A stretch of 64,000 nt of DNA from Rhodocyclaceae bacterium (GTDB lineage: Bacteria > Pseudomonadota > Gammaproteobacteria > Burkholderiales > Rhodocyclaceae). Of this stretch, positions 8,979 through 17,804 are shown one piece after another (the first letter of the stretch is position 1; the number at the start of each line of letters is the position of its first letter). The translations under genes and the position numbers were made by a program. The stretch spans positions 1 to 64,000 of the forward strand of contig JALNXH010000016.1 of NCBI GenBank assembly GCA_023230455.1, read 5' to 3'. The notes beneath the pieces were generated by a model. That model worked only from the letters and a program-made list of their open reading frames with translations, had not been told where the DNA came from and searched no databases.

Positions 8979-9102
8979 TTTCCCTATTTATGCTTTGTTC
9001 AATAACCCACGCAAAGCATACGCACCGACTCTGGGATCGATACAAAAGGAAGGTAGGGAAAATCCTATCAATTAGGGCCCGAATCACCGCCTGCTCGGGC
9101 AA
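8979..9102 (-). promoter_or_regulatory. mshQ-mshI intergenic control region
   Basis: 124 bp that separate mshQ from the mshI-N block. It contains an 8-bp inverted repeat (ATGCTTTG 8990-8997 / CAAAGCAT 9012-9019) and the 14-base palindrome at 9054-9067. On the minus strand TTGTAT, just downstream of that palindrome, could serve as a -35, with a weak -10-like TATGCT or ATAAAT further on. No poly-T tract marks a terminator for mshQ. Confidence 0.45.
9054..9067. promoter_or_regulatory. Palindromic operator candidate TAGGGAAAATCCTA, copy 1
   Basis: TAGG and CCTA half-sites flank a 6-base core. The same 14 bases occur on the minus strand at 18321-18334 in front of mshB. Two identical copies at the heads of two MSHA blocks point to a shared regulator; the spacing recalls sites of LuxR/NarL-type regulators, which is inference. 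Confidence 0.6.
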
Positions 9103-12100
9103 TCAGTAACGCTCGCGACGGTAGATCACCCGATTGTTGCCTTTGTAGATACCGAAGGTGGCGCGAGCGGCAACATTGTTGGCCATGGTGGGGAACAGCA
9201 GCCAGGCCGGCGGAGCGAACGAAAAGTCGACATAGCCCGCGGCATTGGGCGCCGTCAAACAAAGCCCCAAGCTCCCCGCGGCAATCGAAGCGGCGGCATT
9301 ACAGGCGGCTCCGTTGGCCACCGTGCAGGCCAAGGCGCCGATATTGCATCGGGCCGTGGTGCTGCCCGACGGCGTCAGCGGCAGACCCGCCGCCGGGCCG
9401 CCGAGGGCGCTGAGCGTCGTGCAGTTGTCGTCCGCATTGATCGTCCAGCCGCTGCCGTTGAAATACTCGACCTGTCCGTAGACCGCCAGGGGCAGGCGCT
9501 CGGAACCGAGGCTGTTGGCAAGATGCAGGCGGCCATAGCGCAGGTGCAGCAGCGTCGAGCCGATCTGCTTGGCATCGCACGCCGGGGTGGTGGAGGCGGT
9601 ACAGATACCGGCGCTCGCCGCATTCATGTCCCGGATCGGAGAGGAAATCACCGCACCGTCCGTATCGACCATCTTTACCCCCAGGGCCAGCGCCTCAAAA
9701 GAGCCGTCGACGCTCGTACTGCGAGCAAACGTTACATTGTTGTAAAGCCCGCCGGAGCTGACTGTATGCGTGCCGAGCACCCACTTCGGCGTACCCGTGA
9801 CGCCCAGCCGCCCCGTCAGATCGTTACCCTGATTGGCCGCCGCACCGTCTTCCGCCACCAGCAGCGGATCTACGGTCGGATAGCCGCGCGTGTCGTTGTC
9901 GTAGTTGGTCGTGGTCTGGTTCACTTTGTTGCGCGCAATCAATTGGTAATCCACGCCGAACGACTGCCCCATATAGGTAAAGCTACCCGCAGAACAGGCA
10001 TTCGTCGCCGCACTGCCGCTGGCAAGTTCGAAATGCTCGGGATGGAAACGGCCCACCGTCAATCCTGCGGACTGGTAATTGCCCGCGCTGTCGAACATAT
10101 AGGCCGACAGATTGGTTCCCGAAGTGTTGAGGAAACTCGTCGCCTGCGCCGTCAGCGTAAAGCTGCCGGCTTCGGAATAGGTCAGGCCGGTGGGTATGGC
10201 AACGCCACTGGTGAAGCAGTTAGGCGAATTGCTCGGGCAGACCCCGGACAGGCCAGTGGTCGGCGACAACACGCCGAGCACGCCAGCACCCGGTGTATAC
10301 GGACCGCCCGCGACCAGCGACGTATCCCAACTGTAGGAAGGCGTTGCACCGTTGGCGGTGAGCTGGTTCAAAGTCGGGCTGGCGTTGGGCGTGCCATCGC
10401 TATTGCTGTCGGCCGCCGAGTTCCACAGATAGGCGCCGACCGTCGCCTGGAAGGTGTCGCCGGCGGCGATGAACTTGCTGCCCGAGCTGGCGGTGCCGGC
10501 GGGGTTGCTCGTCGCCCCCTGCGCCACGCCGCTCACCGCCAGTGCAAACGGCCTCACCGTCAGGCTGGTGGTCGAGCCGATGATCGGCGACGCGATGTTG
10601 GAGTCGTCGCGTAGGCTCACCGAATACTTGCCCACGTCGGCGGTCACCAGACAGAAATTCGCCGTGCCGCCGCTGAAGGTCAGCGCCGGCATGAAATTGC
10701 TCGCCGCCGACAAGCTCGGCGGGGCGATCGACAAGGTTTGGCAGGCGCCCGTCGTCGGCAGGCAGGTTCCCGCAACGTTGGGAGCACAGAGCTGCGGAGC
10801 CACAGCACCGGTCGGATGATCCCCGCTGACCGGGGTATACCAGCCGTCGAGCGTCTTGCTGCCGCTGTAGGTGGTATCGGTGCCGCAGGCGCTGGCACGG
10901 GTAATCGTCATCAGATGCGGGCGGCCCGCCACCGGCACATCGCCGGGAAGAAAGGTATCCGCGGTCGTCACGCCGAACGAAGCGCCGCTGAAAACCACCG
11001 GCGTGGAAAGCGACGAGGCGATACCGCCGCCGTTCTCGGTTACCGTGATGTAGACGCTCTGGGTCGAAGAGTCCACCAGCTGGAACTTGGCGACACCCTG
11101 ATCCGCTGCAACGAAGGTGTATTGGTTCGGTGCGGTAAACGTTCCGTTTCCGGCATTCAGGCTCCATACCGCCGCTGAGGCACCACCGGTACCGCCGGCG
11201 CCGAGTGTCGCCGATAAAGTTACCGTCTTGTCGTAGGTAGTCACTACATTGCCATTGCTGTCGAGCGCTTTAACGGTAACGATGGGCTTGCCTGCGGCCA
11301 CCGTGGTGCACGTGCTGGGCGTCAGATTGTCCACCTGGATGAGAAATCCGGCCGGCGGCGAGAACGCCTGGGCGCAGATCTTCAGGCCGGAAATTTCGTG
11401 GATGTTCGTTGCACCGCCCGTGGAGCCGGTAAAGGAGAGCCGCCAGTTGGCCGGGACGGCCGCCTGCGCTGGATTCACCGCATAGGCGTCGAACGAGGGA
11501 ATCAGCGTCGAAAAGCTACCCCCGGTACCGCTGGTGTCGCGCTTGATCTCGACGAAGGTATTGCTCCCGTTGCTGCCGTTCCAGGTGTAGCTGCGGGCGT
11601 CCACGATGATCCGGTAGAGATCGCCGTAAGAAGCCGTCGCAGAGCCGGCGTTATCGACCCCATGCGGAGTGGTGAGAGTAACCGTGCCGCCCAGGTAGGG
11701 GTAGCCGGTCTGCCCCGACCCGGAACCGCGGACGGACACCGAGTCGGGCAGGAAACCCGGCGCCGTGCCGCCCGTGCGGCCTTCTGTGTTATTGGAGAAA
11801 TTGCCGTACTCGTCGATGGCCATGCCGATCCAACCGCCGTTGAAACCCGGGCAGCCGCCCGACGTGGTGCAGTCGGAGCCGGGATTGGATTTCTGCGCAT
11901 AACCCAGCGAGCCACCGAACGCCCCGGGAGTCGGCGTCAAGGCCGAGTCGGATAACGTCAGGGCAACACCGTCGGCGCCGGACCCGCTGTACGCGTAATG
12001 TCTGAACTCAACTGAAATCAGGTTGCCCGCAGCGGGGAATGTCCCGGGCACCGTCGCCGCGGTGGCAACGGACCCGGAGTTGTCGGTCAGCCGCAGATAG

Positions 12101-14916
12101 CCCGAATTGACGATACGCGGCAAACCGAAACTGCCCGAACTGGTGGAGGTCGACCAGTTGCCGCCGAAAATGGTGGACGGATTCAGCGTGCCGCGTCCGA
12201 AGTTGTCGCACTCGCAGGTGAAGGTAATGGTCGGATAGGCCGCCGTCAGGTCCGACGGCGGATTGCAGGAGGGCGGCACTTCGCCGACCGCAAAGTTCGT
12301 CGTGCCGGTCAGCGGTCCGGAAAGGCTCGAAACCCCGGTGGACAACGCCAACGCCGTCACCGGGGTGGGCAGGGTCCACGCTCCCGCGGCGTACTTGCCG
12401 ACGACAAAGCTGGTGGGCGTCGATCCGATGTCCAAATCGCCCGTGGTAAAGGTGAACGTGGCGCCGTAACTGATGGCGTCGAGGGTGTCGCCGCTTCTCC
12501 AGAGTATCCAGTAGCGGTTGGCATCCTTGGTTGCGTCGATGCCGGAAGTGGCGATGTTCGGATCCTCGTTGCCGATGGTGGCGCCGGTGAGGGTGCCGCC
12601 GTTCGAGTTCATGTTGACCGCAATCGGCGCATAGGTCGATCCGCTGCCTACATAGTAGTTGCAGGTGACGTTGCCCGCGGGGAAGGTCAGCCGCAGGTAG
12701 CCGGCCACCCAGCCGCTGGTGAAACTCACGCCACCGGGGCAAGCGGTCGCGGCCGTCAATATGTTGCTGCCAGTGCTGACGATGCCGCTTTGCAGCGTCA
12801 GCATGTTGCTGGCGGTAACGTCGTTGGCCACCGCAACACCGGCGGCATTGTTGAAGGTCAGGCGGTAGAACGTGGTCGCACCGGTAATGCTCTGCGCCAC
12901 CGAACCGCCGAATACCCAGGTACCGGTGTCGGCGGTGAATGTTCCACTATTGCTGAAATAGCCAGACAGGGTGGTCGTGGCGCTGCCGGCCGAATAGCTC
13001 CCGCTGTTGGTGAAGTTTCCGCCGAGGGTCACTGCGCCGCTGCCGCCGGAATACGTACCTGCGTTGTTCAACGCGCCACTGAGCGTGAGGGTATTGGCCG
13101 CGACGTTGGTCAACGTGCCGCCCAAGTTGACGGTGAGATCGTTCAGCGTCGGGGTGTTGACGTCGAGCGTCACCGTGTGCCCGTTGGCAATCACGACGTT
13201 GTCCCCGGCTTGCGGAACGCCACCGCCGCAACTGCCGGTCCACGTCGCCACGGTGTTCCAGTTGCCGCTGGTCTGGCTGGTGAATGTAGACGCTCCGGTC
13301 GCGGGGGTGAACGTACCGAGGCTCACGCCGACGTCGTAGTTGCCGTTGGTATCCTTCTGAAAAACTTTATAGGTATAGGGCTGCCCGTTGGTAAGCGCTG
13401 TTGTTGTACACCCAACGCTCCCACCGCTGCCGTCAATAATGTTCGACTGGGCGGTCGAGGCTGCCGACGAAATGACGCAGGCGACCGCTGCCGTCCCGTT
13501 GGCGTCGCCCGCCGCCGGGATCGAGCCTTCGGCCGGCACTTCGCTCCCCGCACTCGCCGCCACCCAGCGATAGATCACCGAACCGCTGGTGGTGGCGAAA
13601 TCGCCGGATGCGGATGTGGTCCAGTTGAGGCCGATTTTCCCGTTGCCGGTACAGCCGCTGACGGACGTAGCGCCCGCGGGCGAGAGATTGTCGATGGTCA
13701 GCGCGTTGACATTGGTATCGCTGCCGGTATGCGTATTCACCCCTGCCCAGGCGGTCACCGGGGCGGTAATGGCGTAGGCGGCGCCCGGCGGCGCAACCAT
13801 CAAGGCATGACTCAAGGGGGTCACACGCACTTTGAATGTGGTGAGCGCTGTCGTCGCCGACAGGCCGGCGACGGTGATGGTGTTCGACCCGGTCACCGGC
13901 GATGTGGTAAAGCCCAATTCGGTGCCGGCGTTATTGGTGATCGCCAGCCGCGCGATACCGTTGTGGGTAGATAAATTCACCGTCACCGCAGTGACGGCTT
14001 CAGTCCCGCCGTTGGTCTGTAGGGTGAACAGGTCGACATCCGTAGCGGCAGCGCCCGGCGCGATGGTCGCCGCCGCCGGGTCGGTTCCCGTGGCGAGCGT
14101 AGTCGTTGCCGGAATTTCCCGCAGGCGCAGGATGATCGAGGCGCCGGTGGGACTGTTCGCATTGGCTGTGCCGTTGTTGCCGGTCATGGTGTAAACCGGA
14201 GCTGCGCTGGCAGTACCGGTGGTGACCGGATGGGACGAGGCGATCTGGCTCATGTCGTCGCCGGTACCGCTTGCCGCATCCTGCACTTCGGTCACGGCGC
14301 CCCAGGCGGTGACACCGGTTGCAGAAATAGCTTCCGTCCAGTTGGTCACCCGGTTGCCGTTGATAGCGGAAGCCACGAACACCACGTCGCCGGCGGTAAT
14401 GCCGGGATTCGCCGCGCCGGTCACCGACCATCCGGTGCCGGCGGTGTTGTCAACGCCGCTGGTGGCGGCGTAGTCCCACAGCATCGTCGCGCTCTTGGTG
14501 TAGCGGAACATCCGCGCCATCGACGTATTGGCGGAGGTCAGGGTCAGCGCCAGGCTGCCCGACTCGGTTCCCGCCGCCTGCTTGACGAAAACCGTCGAAT
14601 ACACCTGCCCGCTGTCGGCCCCGGCGGCACCGAGGCCGCCCGAGCCCTGCCCAACCAGGGTCCACCCAGCCGGCGTAGCTGGGCCGTTGGTCGGGTATTT
14701 ATTACCGACCGCCAGCACCAGCAAGTCACCGGCCGCAATGCTATTAGGATAAGCAACCGAGAGCGAAGTCGTGCCGGTCGCCGTGTTTCCGCGATTGGCA
14801 TAGGCCACGGCGGCATTCGCCGGATTCTGCGCCGATAGACACAACACTGCCGACAGCAGGAAGCAAAACCGGAGCAGGGCAGGCCGTCCGCCACGCGCAA
14901 GGGGAAAAATCATCAT
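9103..14916 (-). CDS. mshQ: MshQ-like giant MSHA-associated adhesin (lectin-like and DUF6701 regions)
   Basis: 1937 residues, the largest product here. A signal peptide (about 1-36, ending ANA-A) is followed by repetitive Thr/Ala/Gly/Ser-rich beta domains. Residues about 550-690 (SGNWNTVATWTGSC, then AGTYSGG and SGSYSAG strands) look like a G8/beta-helix region. Residues about 905-1190 resemble an L-type (concanavalin-like) lectin domain with GGWIGMAIDEYGNFSNNTEG. From about 1192 to the end runs the MshQ-type DUF6701 region with RFHPEHFEL near 1618 and the terminal ATFGIYKGNNRVIYRRERY. It should be secreted and surface exposed, probably at the pilus tip or on the outer membrane. Last gene of the mshB-Q block, 7 bp after mshP. 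Confidence 0.85.
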   Translation of the reverse strand: MMIFPLARGGRPALLRFCFLLSAVLCLSAQNPANAAVAYANRGNTATGTTSLSVAYPNSIAAGDLLVLAVGNKYPTNGPATPAGWTLVGQGSGGLGAAGADSGQVYSTVFVKQAAGTESGSLALTLTSANTSMARMFRYTKSATMLWDYAATSGVDNTAGTGWSVTGAANPGITAGDVVFVASAINGNRVTNWTEAISATGVTAWGAVTEVQDAASGTGDDMSQIASSHPVTTGTASAAPVYTMTGNNGTANANSPTGASIILRLREIPATTTLATGTDPAAATIAPGAAATDVDLFTLQTNGGTEAVTAVTVNLSTHNGIARLAITNNAGTELGFTTSPVTGSNTITVAGLSATTALTTFKVRVTPLSHALMVAPPGAAYAITAPVTAWAGVNTHTGSDTNVNALTIDNLSPAGATSVSGCTGNGKIGLNWTTSASGDFATTSGSVIYRWVAASAGSEVPAEGSIPAAGDANGTAAVACVISSAASTAQSNIIDGSGGSVGCTTTALTNGQPYTYKVFQKDTNGNYDVGVSLGTFTPATGASTFTSQTSGNWNTVATWTGSCGGGVPQAGDNVVIANGHTVTLDVNTPTLNDLTVNLGGTLTNVAANTLTLSGALNNAGTYSGGSGAVTLGGNFTNSGSYSAGSATTTLSGYFSNSGTFTADTGTWVFGGSVAQSITGATTFYRLTFNNAAGVAVANDVTASNMLTLQSGIVSTGSNILTAATACPGGVSFTSGWVAGYLRLTFPAGNVTCNYYVGSGSTYAPIAVNMNSNGGTLTGATIGNEDPNIATSGIDATKDANRYWILWRSGDTLDAISYGATFTFTTGDLDIGSTPTSFVVGKYAAGAWTLPTPVTALALSTGVSSLSGPLTGTTNFAVGEVPPSCNPPSDLTAAYPTITFTCECDNFGRGTLNPSTIFGGNWSTSTSSGSFGLPRIVNSGYLRLTDNSGSVATAATVPGTFPAAGNLISVEFRHYAYSGSGADGVALTLSDSALTPTPGAFGGSLGYAQKSNPGSDCTTSGGCPGFNGGWIGMAIDEYGNFSNNTEGRTGGTAPGFLPDSVSVRGSGSGQTGYPYLGGTVTLTTPHGVDNAGSATASYGDLYRIIVDARSYTWNGSNGSNTFVEIKRDTSGTGGSFSTLIPSFDAYAVNPAQAAVPANWRLSFTGSTGGATNIHEISGLKICAQAFSPPAGFLIQVDNLTPSTCTTVAAGKPIVTVKALDSNGNVVTTYDKTVTLSATLGAGGTGGASAAVWSLNAGNGTFTAPNQYTFVAADQGVAKFQLVDSSTQSVYITVTENGGGIASSLSTPVVFSGASFGVTTADTFLPGDVPVAGRPHLMTITRASACGTDTTYSGSKTLDGWYTPVSGDHPTGAVAPQLCAPNVAGTCLPTTGACQTLSIAPPSLSAASNFMPALTFSGGTANFCLVTADVGKYSVSLRDDSNIASPIIGSTTSLTVRPFALAVSGVAQGATSNPAGTASSGSKFIAAGDTFQATVGAYLWNSAADSNSDGTPNASPTLNQLTANGATPSYSWDTSLVAGGPYTPGAGVLGVLSPTTGLSGVCPSNSPNCFTSGVAIPTGLTYSEAGSFTLTAQATSFLNTSGTNLSAYMFDSAGNYQSAGLTVGRFHPEHFELASGSAATNACSAGSFTYMGQSFGVDYQLIARNKVNQTTTNYDNDTRGYPTVDPLLVAEDGAAANQGNDLTGRLGVTGTPKWVLGTHTVSSGGLYNNVTFARSTSVDGSFEALALGVKMVDTDGAVISSPIRDMNAASAGICTASTTPACDAKQIGSTLLHLRYGRLHLANSLGSERLPLAVYGQVEYFNGSGWTINADDNCTTLSALGGPAAGLPLTPSGSTTARCNIGALACTVANGAACNAAASIAAGSLGLCLTAPNAAGYVDFSFAPPAWLLFPTMANNVAARATFGIYKGNNRVIYRRERY

Positions 14917-14923
14917 CGCATTC

Positions 14924-15463
14924 TCAATTCGTCACCAGCGTCACGACACGCCGTTCGACGTAGAGATTGGGCAACCCCGCTGCGGTGTTCGGGCAGGTGG
15001 GGTTGTTGCAGGCGGTAGCGGTGATCTGGTACGAATGCAGCGTGCTGGCCCCTTCGCTGTAGGCGCTGCTGGTGCAGCCGACCACCACCGTCAGGCCGTC
15101 CATATTGGCCAGCGCCGGCAGCGTTGCGCTGGCGCTGCCGCCATCGCAGCCGGTACGATACGTCCCTGTATTGATCACTTGATGTACGCCCCAATCCACA
15201 CCACTGCGCGCCGCCTGGAGGGCACGCACGCCGACGATGTCCTGCGCATGACCGAGTTGCTGGGTGCCGCCCACCGTTGCCAGAAATGCCCCCAGCGCGG
15301 CGAGGATGACGATGATGAAAATCGCCGCGGGAATGCTGAAACCGCGTTGTTTGCGATCAAGGAAGGACTGAACAAGTCCGTTCGTCCCGCAGGGACGTGT
15401 GCCCTTCAGAGCCCGAACGGTGGGGTACTTAATCAGCGTTTCCTTAAGGTTGATTGTCCACAT
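14924..15463 (-). CDS. mshP: MSHA minor pilin-like protein MshP
   Basis: About 179 residues if the ATG at 15463 is right. A type IV pilin-like cleavage site G-FSIPAAIFIIVILAALGAF follows, but without Glu at +5, as is usual for MshP/PilX-like proteins. The rest is Cys-containing and beta-rich. The leader before the cleavage site is about 40 residues, much longer than the usual 5-10, and includes a hairpin-rich DNA stretch (15378-15420). No in-frame ATG, GTG or TTG lies nearer the motif. Alternative ATGs at 15475 and 15499 lie deeper inside mshO. The start is therefore uncertain, the identity less so. Confidence 0.75.
   Translation of the reverse strand: MWTINLKETLIKYPTVRALKGTRPCGTNGLVQSFLDRKQRGFSIPAAIFIIVILAALGAFLATVGGTQQLGHAQDIVGVRALQAARSGVDWGVHQVINTGTYRTGCDGGSASATLPALANMDGLTVVVGCTSSAYSEGASTLHSYQITATACNNPTCPNTAAGLPNLYVERRVVTLVTN
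15378..15420. repeat. Nested inverted repeat inside the 5' part of mshP
   Basis: An outer pair CCGTTCG (15378-15384) / CGAACGG (15414-15420) encloses a hairpin CGTCCC-gca-GGGACG (15383-15397). It lies in the unusually long leader of MshP and looks like a small palindromic insertion. Confidence 0.55.
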
Positions 15464-16328
15464 GGATTTCATAATAGAGCGTGACCGACTCGGACACACG
15501 GGTGAGAGTAAGGCTCAGCGTGACCAAGCCGCTGGTTTGCGTTACCCCGGGCAGGTACGTGAACGCGCAGGCGCTGACGCTGTCGGCCAGCAGCGCGCTG
15601 GTGGCTCCGCCGCCGAAAGGCGGCGTCGGCTGTGCCGCGGCATTCCAACCGCCGCTGCCCGTTGCATATCCGGTATAGCGCCGCAGCGTACCGGTGCCGT
15701 TGCCGCCGACCGTACCCACGCCTTCGCAGGCGTAGCTGACCGGACCGCTGCTGGGAACGAAGTTCACCCGATGGCCCGGTGAATCGAACGGCAGCGGCAG
15801 CGCGGTGGCCGAAAAGCCGATGGCCGTCGCCGACACCGCGCTGAGCACGCGGCGGTTGCAGCCCTGATAGGCATTCGCCCCGCCGCTGAGGGTACACGCG
15901 GCGGCGCAGCCGGCAGGATCGCACTGGCCGGTATTGAACACCGCCATGAAATCGCCGGCAGTGGCCGCTACCGCGCTGACCGGAAAGATATCGAACGTGG
16001 ATTCGGTGGCCGAAAGAGTGAAATCGAGAATGTCGCCGCCCCCGCCCGCATCGGCTTCGGCCCGGTAGCGCACGCCGTCGCGGGTGGGAATGTATTCGAG
16101 GAAGGTGTTGCCGCTTACGCGTACGGAATTCGGCACCGCCAGCCGGACGTCGCGGCCGATGCGGCGCAGGGCCGTATCGGCCAGATCGGAAAGCGCGGCG
16201 CGGCGCACCGCATCGACATAGCCGGCGACCGGCCTGGCGATGAACACCCCGACCGCGGCAGCGATGATGCCGATGATGACCATCACCGCAATCATTTCGA
16301 CCAGCGTGAATCCGCGCGACTTAGTCAT
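15444..16328 (-). CDS. mshO: MSHA minor pilin MshO
   Basis: 294 residues with a prepilin peptidase site, RG-FTLVEMIAVMVIIGIIAAA (Gly6/Phe7, Glu at +5), and a long hydrophobic helix. The large C-terminal domain has several cysteines, including CDPAGCAAACTLSG. Minor pilins of this type prime pilus assembly. The start overlaps the mshD stop by 8 bp; the 3' end overlaps the assumed start of mshP by 20 bp. Confidence 0.85.
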   Translation of the reverse strand: MTKSRGFTLVEMIAVMVIIGIIAAAVGVFIARPVAGYVDAVRRAALSDLADTALRRIGRDVRLAVPNSVRVSGNTFLEYIPTRDGVRYRAEADAGGGGDILDFTLSATESTFDIFPVSAVAATAGDFMAVFNTGQCDPAGCAAACTLSGGANAYQGCNRRVLSAVSATAIGFSATALPLPFDSPGHRVNFVPSSGPVSYACEGVGTVGGNGTGTLRRYTGYATGSGGWNAAAQPTPPFGGGATSALLADSVSACAFTYLPGVTQTSGLVTLSLTLTRVSESVTLYYEIHVDNQP

Positions 16329-16857
16329 TGTTGAACTTGTAGCCGGTCAGAGAATAGTCGTTGCCGGTCAGGCAGTCGGTCACGCTGACGGTGACCACAC
16401 GGTAATTGGCCGCAGTGACCGAGTCGGCCCCGACGGCGAAGCTGGCCCCCGGCACCGCGACGACCACCGTCAGATCGTAGCCGGGCAGAACGACGGTTGC
16501 CGCCGTGGTCAAGTCCTTGATGCCGATATCCGCTCCCGCACAAAGGGTGCCGGCGGAATTGCTGCCGTAGTTGTTGTAGTCGTCCACATCGTCGAACCGG
16601 GCCCGGTCGCAGCTTGCCGTTGCCGGGCAGCCGGCCGGGGTATAGCCGCCGCCCGGATTGGCGAAATTGTTGTTCAGCGCTTCTTCCAGCATCGCTTCGG
16701 CCGCGGCAAGCGCCTGCTTGTCGCGCACCGGTTCGGCGCTGCTGCGCGTCACCGTGTTGAACACCGTCAGCACGCCCGCCAGACCGACGCTGACGATAAC
16801 GATGAAGACGATCAGTTCGATCAGCGTAAAGCCGGGGCGGCACCGGCTAGTGTACAT
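16321..16857 (-). CDS. mshD: MSHA minor pilin MshD
   Basis: 178 residues from the ATG at 16857, giving MYTSRCRPGFTLIELIVFIVIVSVGLAGVL. Processing after Gly9 leaves Phe at +1 and Glu at +5. The body has paired cysteines (CPATASC, CAGADIG, DCLTGND) that likely form disulfides in the periplasm. The open frame continues upstream to 17157, but only within mshC, and the short leader argues for 16857. Overlaps mshC by 11 bp. Confidence 0.85.
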   Translation of the reverse strand: MYTSRCRPGFTLIELIVFIVIVSVGLAGVLTVFNTVTRSSAEPVRDKQALAAAEAMLEEALNNNFANPGGGYTPAGCPATASCDRARFDDVDDYNNYGSNSAGTLCAGADIGIKDLTTAATVVLPGYDLTVVVAVPGASFAVGADSVTAANYRVVTVSVTDCLTGNDYSLTGYKFNND

Positions 16858-17311
16858 AGCCGGTTTCCTGCTCGACGGTGACCGTCTGCCCCGAGACGGT
16901 ATAGCTGGGGCCGATCGCGGCGGTACCCGACAGCGGCCGGCCGGCCGGATCGAAATGGAAGCTCGCCGTTCCGGACAGCGTGACATCCGCCGGCGTGGCG
17001 ATGGTGCTGATGCCACGTCCGGGAATGACCAGATCGGTATTGCAATCCAGCGGCGCACCGGTTTCGGGCAGTTGCGGATCGACCTGAAACCCGATCTGCG
17101 CAGCATTGGCCGTGACGCAAACGTTGCGCCGACTGGCCACGGCGATCTTGCGCGCATATTGCAGGCTGGCGATGACCTGATCGCGGAACCCAGTCTGATC
17201 GAAGTCGGATCGCTTGGCGAAGCGCGGCAGCGCCGTTACCGCCAAAACGGCGAGTATGACGATCGTCACAACCAGTTCGATGAGAGTGAAGCCTCTTTTG
17301 GCCAACATCAT
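16847..17311 (-). CDS. mshC: MSHA minor pilin MshC (GspH/FimT-like)
   Basis: 154 residues. The leader MMLAKRG is followed by FTLIELVVTIVILAVLAVTALPRF, a clear class III signal. The C-terminal domain has the GspH/FimT pattern, with ASLQYARKIAVASRRNVCVT near residues 50-68. Either of two adjacent ATGs (17311 or 17308) may be used. It is separated from mshA by a 68-bp gap with a strong hairpin. Confidence 0.85.
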   Translation of the reverse strand: MMLAKRGFTLIELVVTIVILAVLAVTALPRFAKRSDFDQTGFRDQVIASLQYARKIAVASRRNVCVTANAAQIGFQVDPQLPETGAPLDCNTDLVIPGRGISTIATPADVTLSGTASFHFDPAGRPLSGTAAIGPSYTVSGQTVTVEQETGYVH

Positions 17312-17333
17312 CAGTCTCTGTCAGAAACGACAA

Positions 17334-17351
17334 GGGCGGCCGAGGCCGCCC
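17334..17351 (-). terminator. Hairpin between mshA and mshC (terminator or attenuator)
   Basis: GGGCGGCC-ga-GGCCGCCC is a perfect 8-bp stem. Read in the msh direction it is followed by TTGTCGTTTCT, a modest T-rich tail. It sits right after the main pilin genes and may reduce transcription into mshC-Q, or stabilise the pilin mRNA. Confidence 0.55.
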
Positions 17352-17379
17352 CGCCAACCCGCTACTGCGCCGCGTTTAT

Positions 17380-17778
17380 TTAGTTATAGCAAGTCAGACC
17401 TGCGGTAGCCGTTGCACTTGACGACGGTTCGGTAACGGAGCAGGTAATCGCACCGTCATCACAGTCGCCCGTACCCGAAACGTCGTAACCCGCGGGAAGC
17501 GCGCCAGTGGTAAGCAACGGACCGAGCGCCGCAGTAGTGCAAACCTGCCCAGCCGAGCCGCTCAGGGATGCCGGCGTTACGGTCTTGTTCATGGCGCGTG
17601 CCGCATAGTTAATCGAACTCGCCGACGCCAAGCCCCCGGCAACCCCTTCCACCGCCGCCTGCGCCGCATCGCTTTTGAAGTCGACAAACCTTGGCAGCGC
17701 CGTCGCGGCCAGGATGCCGAGAATCACGATCACCACCACCAGTTCAATCAGGGTAAAGCCGCTCTGTTGTTGTTTCAT
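17380..17778 (-). CDS. mshA: MSHA major pilin MshA
   Basis: 132 residues from the ATG at 17778, preceded by GGAG at good spacing; a GTG at 17790 is less likely. Leader MKQQQSG, then FTLIELVVVIVILGILAATALPRFVDF, which includes the PRFVD segment typical of MSHA and type IVa pilins. The small globular domain has four cysteines (CTT, DCDDGAITC, LTC-YN at the end). Glu at +5 is present. Position second after mshB and the hairpin downstream suggest the major subunit. Several Ser/Thr-rich stretches (EPSSSATATAG) could be glycosylation sites if the PglL-like enzyme acts on it. Confidence 0.85.
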   Translation of the reverse strand: MKQQQSGFTLIELVVVIVILGILAATALPRFVDFKSDAAQAAVEGVAGGLASASSINYAARAMNKTVTPASLSGSAGQVCTTAALGPLLTTGALPAGYDVSGTGDCDDGAITCSVTEPSSSATATAGLTCYN

Positions 17779-17804
17779 GTCAGTCTCCACAAGTCAAAAT
17801 CGCG

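Noticed and set aside
13630..13645. GATTTTCCCG inside mshQ as another copy of the MSHA palindrome
   Set aside because: Only the core matches, no inverted half-site, and it is inside coding sequence.
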